Below the pieces are notes generated by a model, which saw only the letters and a program-made list of their open reading frames with translations, had not been told where the DNA came from and searched no databases. From Streptomyces sp. 846.5 (GTDB lineage: Bacteria; Actinomycetota; Actinomycetes; Streptomycetales; Streptomycetaceae): a stretch of 64,000 nucleotides of DNA. The number at the start of each line of letters is the position of its first letter. Position 1 is the first letter of the stretch. A program made the position numbers and the translations under genes. The stretch lies in NCBI RefSeq assembly GCF_004365705.1, contig NZ_SOBN01000003.1:620001-684000 (forward strand). Direction: 5' to 3'. This document shows, one piece after another, positions 16,422-25,269 of this stretch.

Positions 16422-16503
16422 CGCCACCCGGCCGGAGAACCGCTACTCTCAGCGTCCGTACAAGCACCGCACAGGCGGATGACCAACAGGGGGAGCTGAC
16501 CGA

Positions 16504-18060
16504 GTGAGCAGTGTGAGTCCAGGGGCCGTGGGAACGGGCCGGAAGAATCTGGTGCTGACCGCGATGATTTTCGCGGTGGCGATGACCTTCATCGACCAGA
16601 CCATCGTGTCGATCGCGGCACCGAAGATCCAGAGCGAGCTCGGCCTGTCGAGCACTGGGATGCAGTGGGCCGTCAACTCCTATCTGCTCACCATGGCGGC
16701 ACTGTTCGCCTACGGCGGGCGGCTGGCCGACACCATGGGCCACCGGAGGATGGTCACCATCGGCGTGATCGTGTTCGCCGGCGCCTCCGCGCTGTGCGGG
16801 CTCACGCCCAAGGGAAGTCTGGCCGAGACCTGGATCGTGGCCTTCCGCGCGCTCCAGGGCGTGGGCGGCGCCCTGATGTACCCGGCCGCGCTGGCCATCG
16901 TCGTCAACACCTACGAACTGCGGGAGCGCGGGCGGGCGCTGGCCCTCTTCTTCGGCATCGCCGGCGGGCTGACCGCGGTGGGGCCGGTGCTCGGCGGCTA
17001 CCTCAGCGCCTGGACCTGGCGGGCCATCTTCTGGGTCAACATCCCGATCGCGCTGATCGCGCTGGTGCTCATCGTGGTCTCCGAACCGACGACCCGGCAC
17101 CGTCCCGCGCCGATGGACTACCGCGGCCTGGCACTCATCGCCGGCGGTGTAGCGCTCAGCGTCTTCGGCTTCCAGCAGTCGAACATCTGGGGCTGGAGCA
17201 ACCCCGGCATCGGTCTGAGCATCGGCCTCGGGCTGGTGCTGCTGGTGCTGTTCTACCGCTACGAGAAGACCGTCGCCTCGCCGCTGATGAACGTCTCGAT
17301 CTTCGGCAACCGGGCGTTCGTGGTGCAGAACGTCATCCTGGGCATCGCCATGATGGTGTTCGTCCCGATGTTCTTCTTCGCCAGCGAGTACGCCGCCGTC
17401 AGTCTCAACCAGAAGGCGTCCCAGGCCGGGGAGAGCCTGCTCTACTTCTTCCTCGGCTTCGTCGTCGCCGCGCAGATCGGCGGACGGATGCTGGACCGGG
17501 TCGGCGCCAAGCGCCCGGTGGTCATCGGCTGCGCGGTCGCCGCCGTCGGTTTCTTCCTCTGGGCCAGGCAGTTGACCACCCTCGACTTCAACAAGGAGCT
17601 GTGGATGATCGTCATCGCCGGCGCCGGGATGGGCCTGATGATGGGCCCGGCCAACACCGACGCGGTCAACCGGGCCTCCAGCCTCTCCTACGGCGAGGCC
17701 ACCGGGATCACCCAGACGGTGCGCAACTACGGCTCCAGCCTCAGCCTGGCGATCCTCGGCACCGTGATGGTCACCGAGACCCGGTCGAACCTGGTCTCCT
17801 CGCTCACCTCCCAGGGCCTGAGCCACGCGGAGGCGGTCAGGGTGGCCAACGCCAACTCGGGCACCGGTTCCGGCGGCAGCACCGCGGCCATCCCCCCGTT
17901 CGTCCGGCTGGACTTCGCCCGGGCCACCCAGACGGTCTTCTACATCATGGCCGGGGTGATGGCGCTGGCCTGCGTGGTCGCGCTGCTGGGCCTGCGCCGC
18001 GGACTCCAGGAGCAGCCGGAGCAGGAGGAGTCCGACGACGCTGCCGTCACTACGGCCTGA
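16504..18060 (+). CDS. MFS transporter, DHA2 (14-TM drug:H+ antiporter) family
   Basis: A 518-residue efflux pump with about 14 membrane helices. Motif A is seen as GRLADTMGHRRM near residue 75, the DHA2-type motif C as GGLTAVGPVLGGYLS near 155, and FIDQTIVSIAAPKIQ in helix 1 is the usual DHA signature. A GGGGGAG ribosome site lies about nine bases before the GTG. A hydrophilic Ser/Gly loop lies before the last helix and the tail is acidic. The substrate cannot be read from sequence. No dedicated TetR or MarR gene is adjacent. Confidence 0.9.
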   Translation: MSSVSPGAVGTGRKNLVLTAMIFAVAMTFIDQTIVSIAAPKIQSELGLSSTGMQWAVNSYLLTMAALFAYGGRLADTMGHRRMVTIGVIVFAGASALCGLTPKGSLAETWIVAFRALQGVGGALMYPAALAIVVNTYELRERGRALALFFGIAGGLTAVGPVLGGYLSAWTWRAIFWVNIPIALIALVLIVVSEPTTRHRPAPMDYRGLALIAGGVALSVFGFQQSNIWGWSNPGIGLSIGLGLVLLVLFYRYEKTVASPLMNVSIFGNRAFVVQNVILGIAMMVFVPMFFFASEYAAVSLNQKASQAGESLLYFFLGFVVAAQIGGRMLDRVGAKRPVVIGCAVAAVGFFLWARQLTTLDFNKELWMIVIAGAGMGLMMGPANTDAVNRASSLSYGEATGITQTVRNYGSSLSLAILGTVMVTETRSNLVSSLTSQGLSHAEAVRVANANSGTGSGGSTAAIPPFVRLDFARATQTVFYIMAGVMALACVVALLGLRRGLQEQPEQEESDDAAVTTA

Positions 18061-18071
18061 CGGAGGGTCAG

Positions 18072-19088
18072 CTACGAGCCGGCGGCGCCCTTCAGGGCGC
18101 TGCCGGCCAGCCACTGGGTCCAGCTCAGGTTCCAGTCGCCGTAGCCGTTGCCGGCGGCGACGGTGTCCGTGGAGTTGACCACCTTGACGACATCGCCGGG
18201 GATCACCTGGTTGTAGAAGTCCTGGGCGGTGCCGTCGTCCGCGAGGCCGACGCAGCCGTGGGTCACGTTCTCCTTGCCCCCGTAGGTGTCGGCCCGCGGG
18301 TTCTGGTGGACGTAGGTCCCGGACGTGGTGATGTGCACCGCCCAGTAGTAGTAGCCCTTGTAGGCGTCGCCGAGGCCGACGGTGCGGGAGTCCATCAGCA
18401 CCTTCTGCGCCTTGTCGAGCACCACCATGACGCCGTTCCAGGTGTCCAGCCCGGGCCGGCCCGCGGTGATGGGGATGCGGGTGGTCTTCCCGCCCTTGAC
18501 CACGGTCATCTGGTGGGTGTGCACGTCGACGGTGGCTATCAGCGATCGGCCGACGGTGAAGTGCCGTACGGTGCCCGATCCCAGATGCACCGTCACCTGG
18601 GTGCCGGTCTGCCAGTAGCTCTGCGGACGGAAGTCCACCCGCTCGCCGTCCAGCAGATCGCGGTCCCTGATCCAGCTCCAGGCCCCGGTGACGCCGCCGG
18701 CCTGCACCGTCAGCCACTGCTCCACCGCGGCCCGCTGCGAGGCGGGGACCGGGTGCGGGAAGGTCACCGAGACGGGCATGCCGACACCGACGGTCTGGCC
18801 CTCGGCGATATTGATCTGCGCATCGGAAAGGACGGCGGGCTCGGGGACGGTCGGCCCGGTGGGGGAGGGCGAGGCCGAGGGGCTGCTCGGCGCGGCCGAG
18901 GGGGTGGAGGACGCGGCCGCCCCGGTGCTCGGGCTCGCACTCGGCGCCGCGCCGAGGCCGGCGGCCGCGTTCGAGCCGGTTCCGCCGCCGCCCGCCGAGC
19001 AGCCGGCCAGCGCCAGCGCGACGAGGGCCGCCGCCCCCGAGCCGATCAGGCCGTTCTTCCGGCGGACGGTGTTGTTCTGCGCGTTCAT
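18072..19088 (-). CDS. L,D-transpeptidase lipoprotein (YkuD domain)
   Basis: Extracytoplasmic cell-wall enzyme making 3-3 cross-links in peptidoglycan, 338 residues. N-terminal signal with lipobox LAGC (Cys at about residue 30), then a Ser/Pro/Ala-rich linker to about residue 80, an Ig-like domain (about 90-185) and the YkuD catalytic domain ending in HITTSGTYVHQN and THGCVGL, where His and Cys are catalytic. The layout is that of mycobacterial Ldt proteins. Convergent with the MFS gene, 11 bp apart. No obvious co-transcribed partner. Confidence 0.92.
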   Translation of the reverse strand: MNAQNNTVRRKNGLIGSGAAALVALALAGCSAGGGGTGSNAAAGLGAAPSASPSTGAAASSTPSAAPSSPSASPSPTGPTVPEPAVLSDAQINIAEGQTVGVGMPVSVTFPHPVPASQRAAVEQWLTVQAGGVTGAWSWIRDRDLLDGERVDFRPQSYWQTGTQVTVHLGSGTVRHFTVGRSLIATVDVHTHQMTVVKGGKTTRIPITAGRPGLDTWNGVMVVLDKAQKVLMDSRTVGLGDAYKGYYYWAVHITTSGTYVHQNPRADTYGGKENVTHGCVGLADDGTAQDFYNQVIPGDVVKVVNSTDTVAAGNGYGDWNLSWTQWLAGSALKGAAGS

Positions 19089-19245
19089 GGTCCCCCCACA
19101 GGCATCTCAATGTTCTCGAATAGCCTCACGCAACTTCGTTCGACTTGGTTGCACGGCTGTCGGGCCGAAAAAACCGTTGGCAGCGGGCGTCGGCGCCCGA
19201 TTATGGTGGCCACCGCGTACCCGGACAGAGGAGGTGAGGACATTG

Positions 19246-19296
19246 ATGGCGATCTCGGTGAGGCACATCAATCCCACTCCTGCGGTCGCTGCCTGA
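19246..19296 (+). CDS. Possible 16-residue upstream ORF before rsgA
   Basis: ATG-started ORF ending TPAVAA, preceded by a strong GAGGAGGTGAGG. The ribosome site is much better than that of the neighbouring rsgA, 47 bp downstream. It contains SVRHINPTP, faintly like actinobacterial leader peptides but with no Cys. It may be a translated leader that controls rsgA or just a chance ORF; an alternative TTG start lies immediately upstream. Confidence 0.35.
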   Translation: MAISVRHINPTPAVAA

Positions 19297-19342
19297 CGCC
19301 ACATCATTTGACGTCACAGGGCCGCCCTTCGAAGGGTTCCCC

Positions 19343-20440
19343 TTGCACATCACCACCGCGCACCCGCTCGCCGGCTACGGCTGGGACGAGCTCTGCGCCG
19401 AACAGTTCACCGAACACGCCGCGGCCGGTCTGCTGCCCGGACGGGTCGTCCGGGTCGACCGCGGCCTCTGCGAGGTCGTGGTCGCGGACGGGGGCGAGGT
19501 CACTCCGCTGCGCGCCGACATCGCGCCGGTCGCCGTCCATGACCCGCTGCACTACGTCTGCACAGGCGACTGGGTGGCCGTCGGCGCCGCGGCGGCCGGC
19601 CATGCCGGCCATGCCGTCCACGCGCTGCTGTCGCGCCGCACCTCGGTGGTGCGGTCCACCTCCTCCAAGCGCTCCGAGGGGCAGGTGCTGGCGGCCAATG
19701 TCGACACCGTCGTGATCGCCGTCTCGCTGTCCGTCGAGCCCGACCTGGGGCGGGTCGAGCGCTTTCTCGCCCTGGCCTGGGAGAGCGGGGCGCAGCCGCT
19801 GGTGGTGCTCACCAAGGCGGACGCCGCTCCCGACGGGGACCACATCAGGGCGGACGTCGAACGGGTCAGCCCCGGTGTGGGCGTCCTCGTGGTCAGCGCC
19901 CTGACCGGGTACGGCATGGCGGAGCTCGGCGGCCGCCTGCCCGGCACCAGCGCCCTGGTCGGGCTCTCCGGCGCGGGCAAGTCCACCCTCGCCAACGCGC
20001 TGACCGGGCGCACCGGTTCGGCCGCCATGGAGGTCCGACCGATCGGCGGCGCGGGCAAGGGCCGGCACACCACCACCGCCCGGGAACTGCTGCCGCTGCC
20101 GGGCGGGGGCGTCCTGATCGACACCCCGGGGCTGCGCGGAGTCGGCATGTTCGACGCCGCGCAGGGCCTGCAGCAGGCGTTCGCCGAGATCGAGGCGCTG
20201 GCGGGGGGCTGCCGCTTCGGCGACTGCGGCCATGTCGCCGAGCCTGGCTGCGCCGTCCTGAAGGCTTTGCGGGACGGCGTGTTGGAGCAGCGCCGGCTGG
20301 ACAGCTACCGCAAGCTGCGGCGCGAGAACGAGTGGATCGCCTCGCGGACCGACGCCCGGCTGCGCGCTGAGCAGTTGCGGCGCTGGAAGGCCGCCGACCG
20401 GGACAGGGAGGCGGTGGCACGGGCGAAGGGGCGGCGCTGA
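19343..20440 (+). CDS. rsgA: Ribosome small-subunit-dependent GTPase RsgA
   Basis: Circularly permuted GTPase that helps late 30S maturation. An OB-fold occupies about residues 35-95; G motifs come in the permuted order, TKAD (G4) near residue 155, then GLSGAGKST (G1) near 215 and DTPGLRG (G3) near 265. The C-terminal zinc knuckle CRFGDCGHVAEPGC is intact. The 365-residue length is usual. I accept the TTG start, which has GAAGGG about nine bases upstream; no other start fits the N-terminus. A short ORF with a strong ribosome site precedes it. Confidence 0.9.
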   Translation: MHITTAHPLAGYGWDELCAEQFTEHAAAGLLPGRVVRVDRGLCEVVVADGGEVTPLRADIAPVAVHDPLHYVCTGDWVAVGAAAAGHAGHAVHALLSRRTSVVRSTSSKRSEGQVLAANVDTVVIAVSLSVEPDLGRVERFLALAWESGAQPLVVLTKADAAPDGDHIRADVERVSPGVGVLVVSALTGYGMAELGGRLPGTSALVGLSGAGKSTLANALTGRTGSAAMEVRPIGGAGKGRHTTTARELLPLPGGGVLIDTPGLRGVGMFDAAQGLQQAFAEIEALAGGCRFGDCGHVAEPGCAVLKALRDGVLEQRRLDSYRKLRRENEWIASRTDARLRAEQLRRWKAADRDREAVARAKGRR

Positions 20441-20486
20441 CACGCCGGTCCTACGGTGCGTCGGGCGGGGCCCAGTCACCCGGCGT

Positions 20487-20645
20487 TCAGTCACTCGGGG
20501 GTGCGTCGTCCGGGGGCCTGCGCCGGGCTCTCCGATACCTGGAGAGGCTTCGGGGCAGGCCCTGGCCGTCCTGCCACAGCGTGAAGGCGATGGCGGCGAG
20601 CACCAGCAGGGCGATCACGATGCCGACCATCACCACGCCGACCAT
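20487..20645 (-). CDS. Small single-pass membrane protein
   Basis: A 52-residue protein: one membrane helix (VGVVMVGIVIALLVLAAIAF) followed by a basic tail (LSRYRRARRRPP) expected in the cytoplasm. GGGAGG lies five bases before the ATG; an upstream in-frame start adds 19 residues without a ribosome site. Convergent with rsgA. No family recognised. Confidence 0.6.
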   Translation of the reverse strand: MVGVVMVGIVIALLVLAAIAFTLWQDGQGLPRSLSRYRRARRRPPDDAPPSD

Positions 20646-20846
20646 CGCGACCTCCCGCCGTCCGCCTATCTGACTGGTGCCCGATCCGTCCGATTCCCAC
20701 ACCGGGACGGCGGTTCGGGATCACCTGGTGACAATCCTGTTGCCCGACCGTCGAACTGACTTGTCCTTGGGTCGGCGGGTACGGGGTAGGAGGTGGTCGA
20801 GGGCGTCGGAGCGACGTCCCCGACACCCCTGGCAGAGGAGACAACC

Positions 20847-21539
20847 ATGAGGTCCCTGCGTGGCGACGCGACGGAGACCGAGCGGCCCGTCGTCGAGGAG
20901 CGGCGGTACGCCCGGCGCCGCGTCCCCTGGTACATCAGCATCCCGATCACCTTCGTGGTGATCGTCGCGCTCTTCCTCGCCGCCGGGAAGTTCAACTGGC
21001 TTCCCTCGCTGCCCAATCCGTTCGGCACCACGACCGTCGACCGCAGCCAGCCGGCGGTGCTCCAGTCCATCGAGAACATGAGCCGCTACGAGGCGGCCGA
21101 CGGCAACTTCCAACTGGTGGTCGACATAGACAAGGAGGCCAAGTTCCTGCCCTCGGCGCTGCTCGGCAAGCGCACCCTCTATGTCGCGGCCGGCACCGTC
21201 GGCTCGTACGTGGACATGGGCAAGGCCGGGGTGACGGTCAGCAGTGACCGCAGGAGCGCGACCATCGTGCTCCCGCACGCCGCACTGGACAAGGCGGCGC
21301 TCGACCCCAAGAACTCCTACACCTACGCGGAGAGCCGGGGGCTGTTCAACCGCATCGGCGACTTCTTCTCCAGCGACCCCAACGACCAGCAGCAGCTGAA
21401 CATCCTGGCCGTGCAGAAGATCCAGACCGCGGCCGCCGCCAGCGGGCTGACCACCCGCGCGGAGCAGAACACCAGCGCCATGCTCAAGGGGCTGCTCGGT
21501 TCGCTCGGATTCACGACGGTGACGGTCACCTTCAAGTGA
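20847..21539 (+). CDS. DUF4230 membrane-anchored protein
   Basis: About 230 residues. A basic cytoplasmic N-terminus (RRYARRRVPWY) precedes one membrane helix (about residues 33-52), and the C-terminal DUF4230 domain is expected outside the membrane. Family-typical segments are LQSIENMSRYEAADGNFQLVVDI and VGSYVDMGKAGV. GAGGAGA lies five bases before the ATG. The function of DUF4230 is not known. A strong hairpin follows the stop, so the gene is probably a single transcription unit. Confidence 0.85.
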   Translation: MRSLRGDATETERPVVEERRYARRRVPWYISIPITFVVIVALFLAAGKFNWLPSLPNPFGTTTVDRSQPAVLQSIENMSRYEAADGNFQLVVDIDKEAKFLPSALLGKRTLYVAAGTVGSYVDMGKAGVTVSSDRRSATIVLPHAALDKAALDPKNSYTYAESRGLFNRIGDFFSSDPNDQQQLNILAVQKIQTAAAASGLTTRAEQNTSAMLKGLLGSLGFTTVTVTFK

Positions 21540-21556
21540 GATGAGCCCTGCATGAG

Positions 21557-21585
21557 GGGGAGGCCCGCGGTGCGCGGGCCTCCCC
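21557..21585. terminator. Strong hairpin terminator after the DUF4230 gene
   Basis: GGGGAGGCCCGCG and its exact complement form a 13-bp stem closed by a 3-nt loop, 17 bases after the stop codon. It is followed by CTTCC only, without a long T-run, as is common in streptomycetes. Confidence 0.85.
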
Positions 21586-21690
21586 TTCCGTATCTGCGGC
21601 CGCTATGGGCTTCCTGGGAGTCTCCCGTCACACGCTGCGCTCATTCGATCCTTAGAATTCATTAGGAAAACTACGTGAGTCTTGTCCCTC

Positions 21691-22545
21691 ATGGAGCAGA
21701 CGCAGCGCAGCAAGGCGGTCGGACGGGCAGTCCGACGCAGGTCGAAGCACCTGATCGAGGCTTTCCGGCCGCCGGGCGTCAAGCCCCGGCGCACGATCCC
21801 GCTTCCGGACCGGGGGGCGAGTCCACGGCTGGTCGACTCCCCGGTCTTTGTGATCTCCACGCAGCGCTCCGGCTCGACCCTGCTGCGCGTGCTGCTGAAC
21901 AGCCACTCGCGCATCCGTGCCCCGCACGAGCTGCACCTGGACTCGCTCCAGGTCGAGCCGAGCGCGGACTATGCGGACAGCATCATGGACGAGCTCGGCC
22001 TCGCCCGTCAGTCGCTGGAGCACCTGCTCTGGGACGGGGTGCTGGACCACGAACTGCGCCGCAGCGGCAAGGACCTCATCGTCGACAAGACCCCGTCCAA
22101 TGCCTTCATCTGGCGCCGCATCTCCTCGGCCTGGCCCAACGCCCGCTACCTGTTCCTGCTCCGCCACCCGGGTTCGGTCCTCGAGTCGCTTCTCGCCAGG
22201 CACGACGACTTCACCGAGGAGCGGGCGATCGACGACGTACGGACCCAGGTCAACGCGGTGGACGAAGCGCGCCGATGTCTCGACGGCCTGACCGTCACCT
22301 ACGAGGACCTCACCGCCGACCCCGAGCGGGAGACCCGCCGCATCTGCAGCTACCTCGGCGTCGACTGGGAACCGCAGATGCTCGACTACGGCAAGCAGGA
22401 ACACGGCCCCTTCAAGCCCTACTTCGGCGACTGGAGCGAGAACATCGCCTCCGGCCAGGTCCAGCAGGCCCGCCCGCTCCCGCCCGCGACACAGGTCCCG
22501 GAGGTGCTGCGCGGGATCTCCCGGGACTGGGGGTACGGCAGCTGA
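21691..22545 (+). CDS. Sulfotransferase family protein
   Basis: PAPS-dependent sulfotransferase of about 284 residues. The 5'-phosphosulfate loop ISTQRSGSTLLRVLLNSH lies near residue 55 and the 3'-phosphate site FLLRHPGSVLESLL near 155, with YEDLTADPERETRRICSYLGV near the C-terminus. PAPS would come from CysC at the left of the window. The acceptor is not predictable; similar bacterial proteins modify glycans, lipids or metabolites. The start is uncertain: the ATG chosen lacks a close ribosome site, and an in-frame TTG lies nine bases upstream. AT-rich sequence before it probably holds the promoter. Confidence 0.85.
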   Translation: MEQTQRSKAVGRAVRRRSKHLIEAFRPPGVKPRRTIPLPDRGASPRLVDSPVFVISTQRSGSTLLRVLLNSHSRIRAPHELHLDSLQVEPSADYADSIMDELGLARQSLEHLLWDGVLDHELRRSGKDLIVDKTPSNAFIWRRISSAWPNARYLFLLRHPGSVLESLLARHDDFTEERAIDDVRTQVNAVDEARRCLDGLTVTYEDLTADPERETRRICSYLGVDWEPQMLDYGKQEHGPFKPYFGDWSENIASGQVQQARPLPPATQVPEVLRGISRDWGYGS

Positions 22546-22563
22546 GGAATCCGCTCGGGCCGG

Positions 22564-23040
22564 TCAGCAGGCGCAGGCGATGCCCGAGCGCGGGGCGGTG
22601 AGGTCGTCGATCGGGCGTTGTTCGGTGCCCTGGGCGGTGTCGAAGGGGAAGCCCTCGCGGGCCCAGTACTCGAAGCCGCCGAGCATCTCCTTGACCGGGT
22701 GGCCGAGGCGGGCGAAGGCGAGGGCGGCACGGGTGGCTCCGTTGCACCCCGGGCCCCAGCAGTAGGTGACCACGGTGGAGCCGGGGGTGATCAGGGCCGG
22801 GGCCAGCTCGGCGATCCGGGCGGTGGGGATGTGGACCGCGCCGGGGATGCGGCCCTGGGCCCAGGCGGCCTCGCTGCGGGTGTCCACGACGACGAGCCCC
22901 GGGACGCCGGCCTCCAGGTCGGCGTGGACGTCGGAGACGTCGGCCTCGAAGGCCAACCGGGCGGCGAAGTGATCGGCGGCCACAGCCGGTGCGGCTGCGG
23001 GGGCGGAGAGAACGGCGCTGGTGGGGGCGGTGGTGGTCAT
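22564..23040 (-). CDS. Single-domain rhodanese-like protein
   Basis: A 158-residue protein with one rhodanese domain. VDTRSEAAWAQGRIPGAVHIP gives the CH2A-type motif and TYCWGPGCNGATRAALAFA the active-site loop, with the catalytic Cys in CNGATR. The preceding Cys in CWGPGC is extra. It may act in sulfur transfer or detoxification. I start at MTTTAP, which follows GAGGAGTC; an upstream in-frame start adds 17 residues. Convergent with the sulfotransferase gene, 18 bp apart. Confidence 0.88.
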   Translation of the reverse strand: MTTTAPTSAVLSAPAAAPAVAADHFAARLAFEADVSDVHADLEAGVPGLVVVDTRSEAAWAQGRIPGAVHIPTARIAELAPALITPGSTVVTYCWGPGCNGATRAALAFARLGHPVKEMLGGFEYWAREGFPFDTAQGTEQRPIDDLTAPRSGIACAC

Positions 23041-23223
23041 GGCGACTCCTCGGGGGCGGCGGGCCGGTCGGCCTGGTGTCGCACCGATCATTCCGCTCCG
23101 GCCGGGGCGTCCACGAGTGGCGTGAATGCCTGGGGGCGTGAAGATTCCGCCAGCTGAACCGGCTGAACCGTCGTGTCCGATTCCCGCCAGTCATCGCCTC
23201 GCGGATACCGCAGACTGGGGCAT

Positions 23224-24705
23224 GTGATTGACGAGGAGAGCAGCTACCGGGCGGTGAGCAGCCGCGACGCACGCTTCGACGGCGTGTTCTTCACCGCCGT
23301 CCGCACCACCGGCATCTACTGCCGTCCGAGCTGCCCCGCGATGACCCCCAAGCGTCAGAACGTGCACTTCTACCCCAGCGCGGCCGCCGCGCAGGCCGGT
23401 GGCTACCGGGCCTGCCGCCGCTGCCGTCCGGACGCCGTCCCGGGCTCGCCGGACTGGAACCTGCGCGCCGACCTGGTCGGCCGCGCCATGCGCATGATCG
23501 GCGACGGCGTGGTCGACCGGGAGGGCGTCTCCGGCCTCGCCACCCGCCTCGGCTACAGCGAGCGGCACCTGACCCGCGAGCTGGTCACCGAGCTCGGCGC
23601 CGGAGCGCTCGCCCTGGCCCGCTCCCAGCGTGCCCACACCGCGCGGCTGCTGCTGCAGACCACCGACCTCAGCGCGACGGACACGGCCTTCGCGGCCGGG
23701 TTCGCCAGCGTCCGCCAGTTCAACGACACCATGCGTGAGGTCTACGGGCTGACGCCGACCGAGCTGCGCCAGAGGCCGGCCCGCTCGTCGCAGCCGGCTC
23801 CGGTGCCGGGGACGATCCCGCTGCGGCTGGCGCACCGTCAGCCGCTGGACGCCGCGCACCTCTTCGACTTCCTGGCGGTCCGCGCGGTGCCCGGCGTCGA
23901 GGAGGTCACCGCCGCGCGCAGCAGGGGCGCGGTCCGCAGCTACCGCCGCACGCTGGCGCTCCCTGGCGGCCCCGGCGTCGCCGAGGTCGACCAGCCGCGC
24001 AAGCCGCAGGGCTGGCTGGACTGCCGGCTGCGGCTCACCTCCCTGCGCGACCTCACCACCGCCGTCCAGCGGCTACGCGCCTTGTTCGACCTGGACGCCG
24101 ACCCCGACGCCGTGGACCGGGTCCTGGGCGCGGACCCGTGGCTGGCCCCGCTGGTCGCCGCCCGTCCCGGGCTGCGGTCGCCCGGCCATGTCGACCCGCA
24201 CGAGCTCGCCGTCCGTGCGGTGCTCGGCCAGCAGGTCACGGTCGCAGCCGCGCGCACCCTGGCCGCGCGGCTGGTCGAGCGCTACGGCGAACGGCTGCCC
24301 GCCGCCGACGGGGGCCTGACCTCGCTGTTCCCGGCCGCCGCAGCCCTCGCCGAGGCCGACCCCGCGGACCTGGCGATGCCGGGCGCACGGCAGCGGGCGC
24401 TGCGCGGACTGTGCACGGCGCTGGCCTCCGGCGAGGTGGACCTCAGCCCGGGCGTGGACCGGGAGCAGGCCGCAGCCGCGCTGCTGGCCCTGCCGGGGAT
24501 CGGCCCCTGGACCGTCTCCTATGTGCGGATGCGGGCCCTGGGAGACCCGGACGCCCATCTCCCGACCGACATCGGCGTCCGACACGGGCTGGCTGCCGCG
24601 GGCGCGCCAGAAGCTGCCGACTCGGCGGGGTGGCGCCCCTGGCGCTCGTACGCGGTGCACCACCTGTGGGTGGCGGCCACCGAAGCGGACCATAAGAGGA
24701 ACTGA
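23224..24705 (+). CDS. Ada-AlkA fusion: methyl-phosphotriester sensor and 3-methyladenine glycosylase
   Basis: Adaptive-response alkylation repair protein of about 493 residues. Domains in order: Ada zinc domain with four Cys (GIYCRPSCP and CRRCRP; one Cys is the methyl acceptor in Ada), AraC-type HTH (about 85-185), AlkA N-terminal domain, and the HhH-GPD glycosylase with LPGIGPWTVSYVRMRALGD and the catalytic Asp in PTDIGVRHG. I use the GTG start, with weak GGGG upstream; a GTG 51 bp earlier is possible. Its stop overlaps the ogt start by one base, so sensor, glycosylase and methyltransferase form one repair operon. Confidence 0.9.
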   Translation: MIDEESSYRAVSSRDARFDGVFFTAVRTTGIYCRPSCPAMTPKRQNVHFYPSAAAAQAGGYRACRRCRPDAVPGSPDWNLRADLVGRAMRMIGDGVVDREGVSGLATRLGYSERHLTRELVTELGAGALALARSQRAHTARLLLQTTDLSATDTAFAAGFASVRQFNDTMREVYGLTPTELRQRPARSSQPAPVPGTIPLRLAHRQPLDAAHLFDFLAVRAVPGVEEVTAARSRGAVRSYRRTLALPGGPGVAEVDQPRKPQGWLDCRLRLTSLRDLTTAVQRLRALFDLDADPDAVDRVLGADPWLAPLVAARPGLRSPGHVDPHELAVRAVLGQQVTVAAARTLAARLVERYGERLPAADGGLTSLFPAAAALAEADPADLAMPGARQRALRGLCTALASGEVDLSPGVDREQAAAALLALPGIGPWTVSYVRMRALGDPDAHLPTDIGVRHGLAAAGAPEAADSAGWRPWRSYAVHHLWVAATEADHKRN

Positions 24706-25199
24706 TGAGGGAGCACTCGATGACCAGCTACACCACCATGGACTCACCGCTCGGCGTGCTGCTGCTGGTGGCGGACGAGCAGGGACGGCTCTCCCACGTG
24801 CTCGCACCCAGCATGAAGGGGCAGGTGAGCCGCCCGGACCCGGCCTGGACCGAGGACGCGGCGCCGTTCACCGCGGCCGTCGCCCAGCTCACCGCGTACT
24901 TCGCCGGCGAGCTCAAGGAGTTCGACCTGCCGCTGGCTCCGGTCGGCAGTGAGTTCCGGCAGAGGGTGTGGGAGGCCCTCGACGCCATCCCCTACGGCGC
25001 GACCGTCACCTACGGCGAGCTCACCACGGCGGCGGGCCGCCCCGCCACGTCGGTACGGGCGGTCGCCGGAGCCGTCGGAGCCAACCCGCTGCTCATCATC
25101 CGCCCCTGCCACCGCGTCCTGGGCGCCAACGGCGCGCTCACCGGGTTCGCCGCGGGGCTTGATGCCAAGCGGCTCCTGTTGTACCTGGAGAACCACTAG
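24705..25199 (+). CDS. ogt: Methylated-DNA-protein-cysteine methyltransferase (Ogt type)
   Basis: Suicide repair of O6-methylguanine, 164 residues. The active-site IIRPCHRVLG is present, with the HTH segment IPYGATVTYGELTTAAGRP before it. The ATG overlaps the ada-alkA stop (TGATG) and has AGAGGA before it. A second in-frame ATG five codons on, with GGGAG upstream, is an equally good start. Coupled to the Ada-AlkA gene, so both are probably induced by alkylation damage. A palindromic repeat follows directly after the stop codon. Confidence 0.93.
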   Translation: MREHSMTSYTTMDSPLGVLLLVADEQGRLSHVLAPSMKGQVSRPDPAWTEDAAPFTAAVAQLTAYFAGELKEFDLPLAPVGSEFRQRVWEALDAIPYGATVTYGELTTAAGRPATSVRAVAGAVGANPLLIIRPCHRVLGANGALTGFAAGLDAKRLLLYLENH

Positions 25200-25269
25200 G
25201 GGGCGCGGGGAACTGCGCGATCAACCCTCTACGGAGGTGCATGGTTGGCAGCGCAGTTCCCCGCGCCCC
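25200..25269. repeat. Intergenic palindromic repeat between convergent ogt and marR
   Basis: Two perfect 19-bp arms (core GGGGCGCGGGGAACTGCGC and its complement), 32 bp apart, begin right after the ogt stop and end at the marR stop. The loop holds CCTCTACGGAGGTGCA, which recurs near another copy in this window. It may act as a bidirectional terminator. Confidence 0.85.

Noticed and set aside
16375-19110. A 911-codon open frame on the minus strand and a 1016-codon frame on the plus strand (16665-19715)
   Set aside because: Both run across the MFS, L,D-transpeptidase and rsgA genes in the wrong frame, are Arg/Gly/Pro-rich and match no family; long antisense frames are expected at this GC content.
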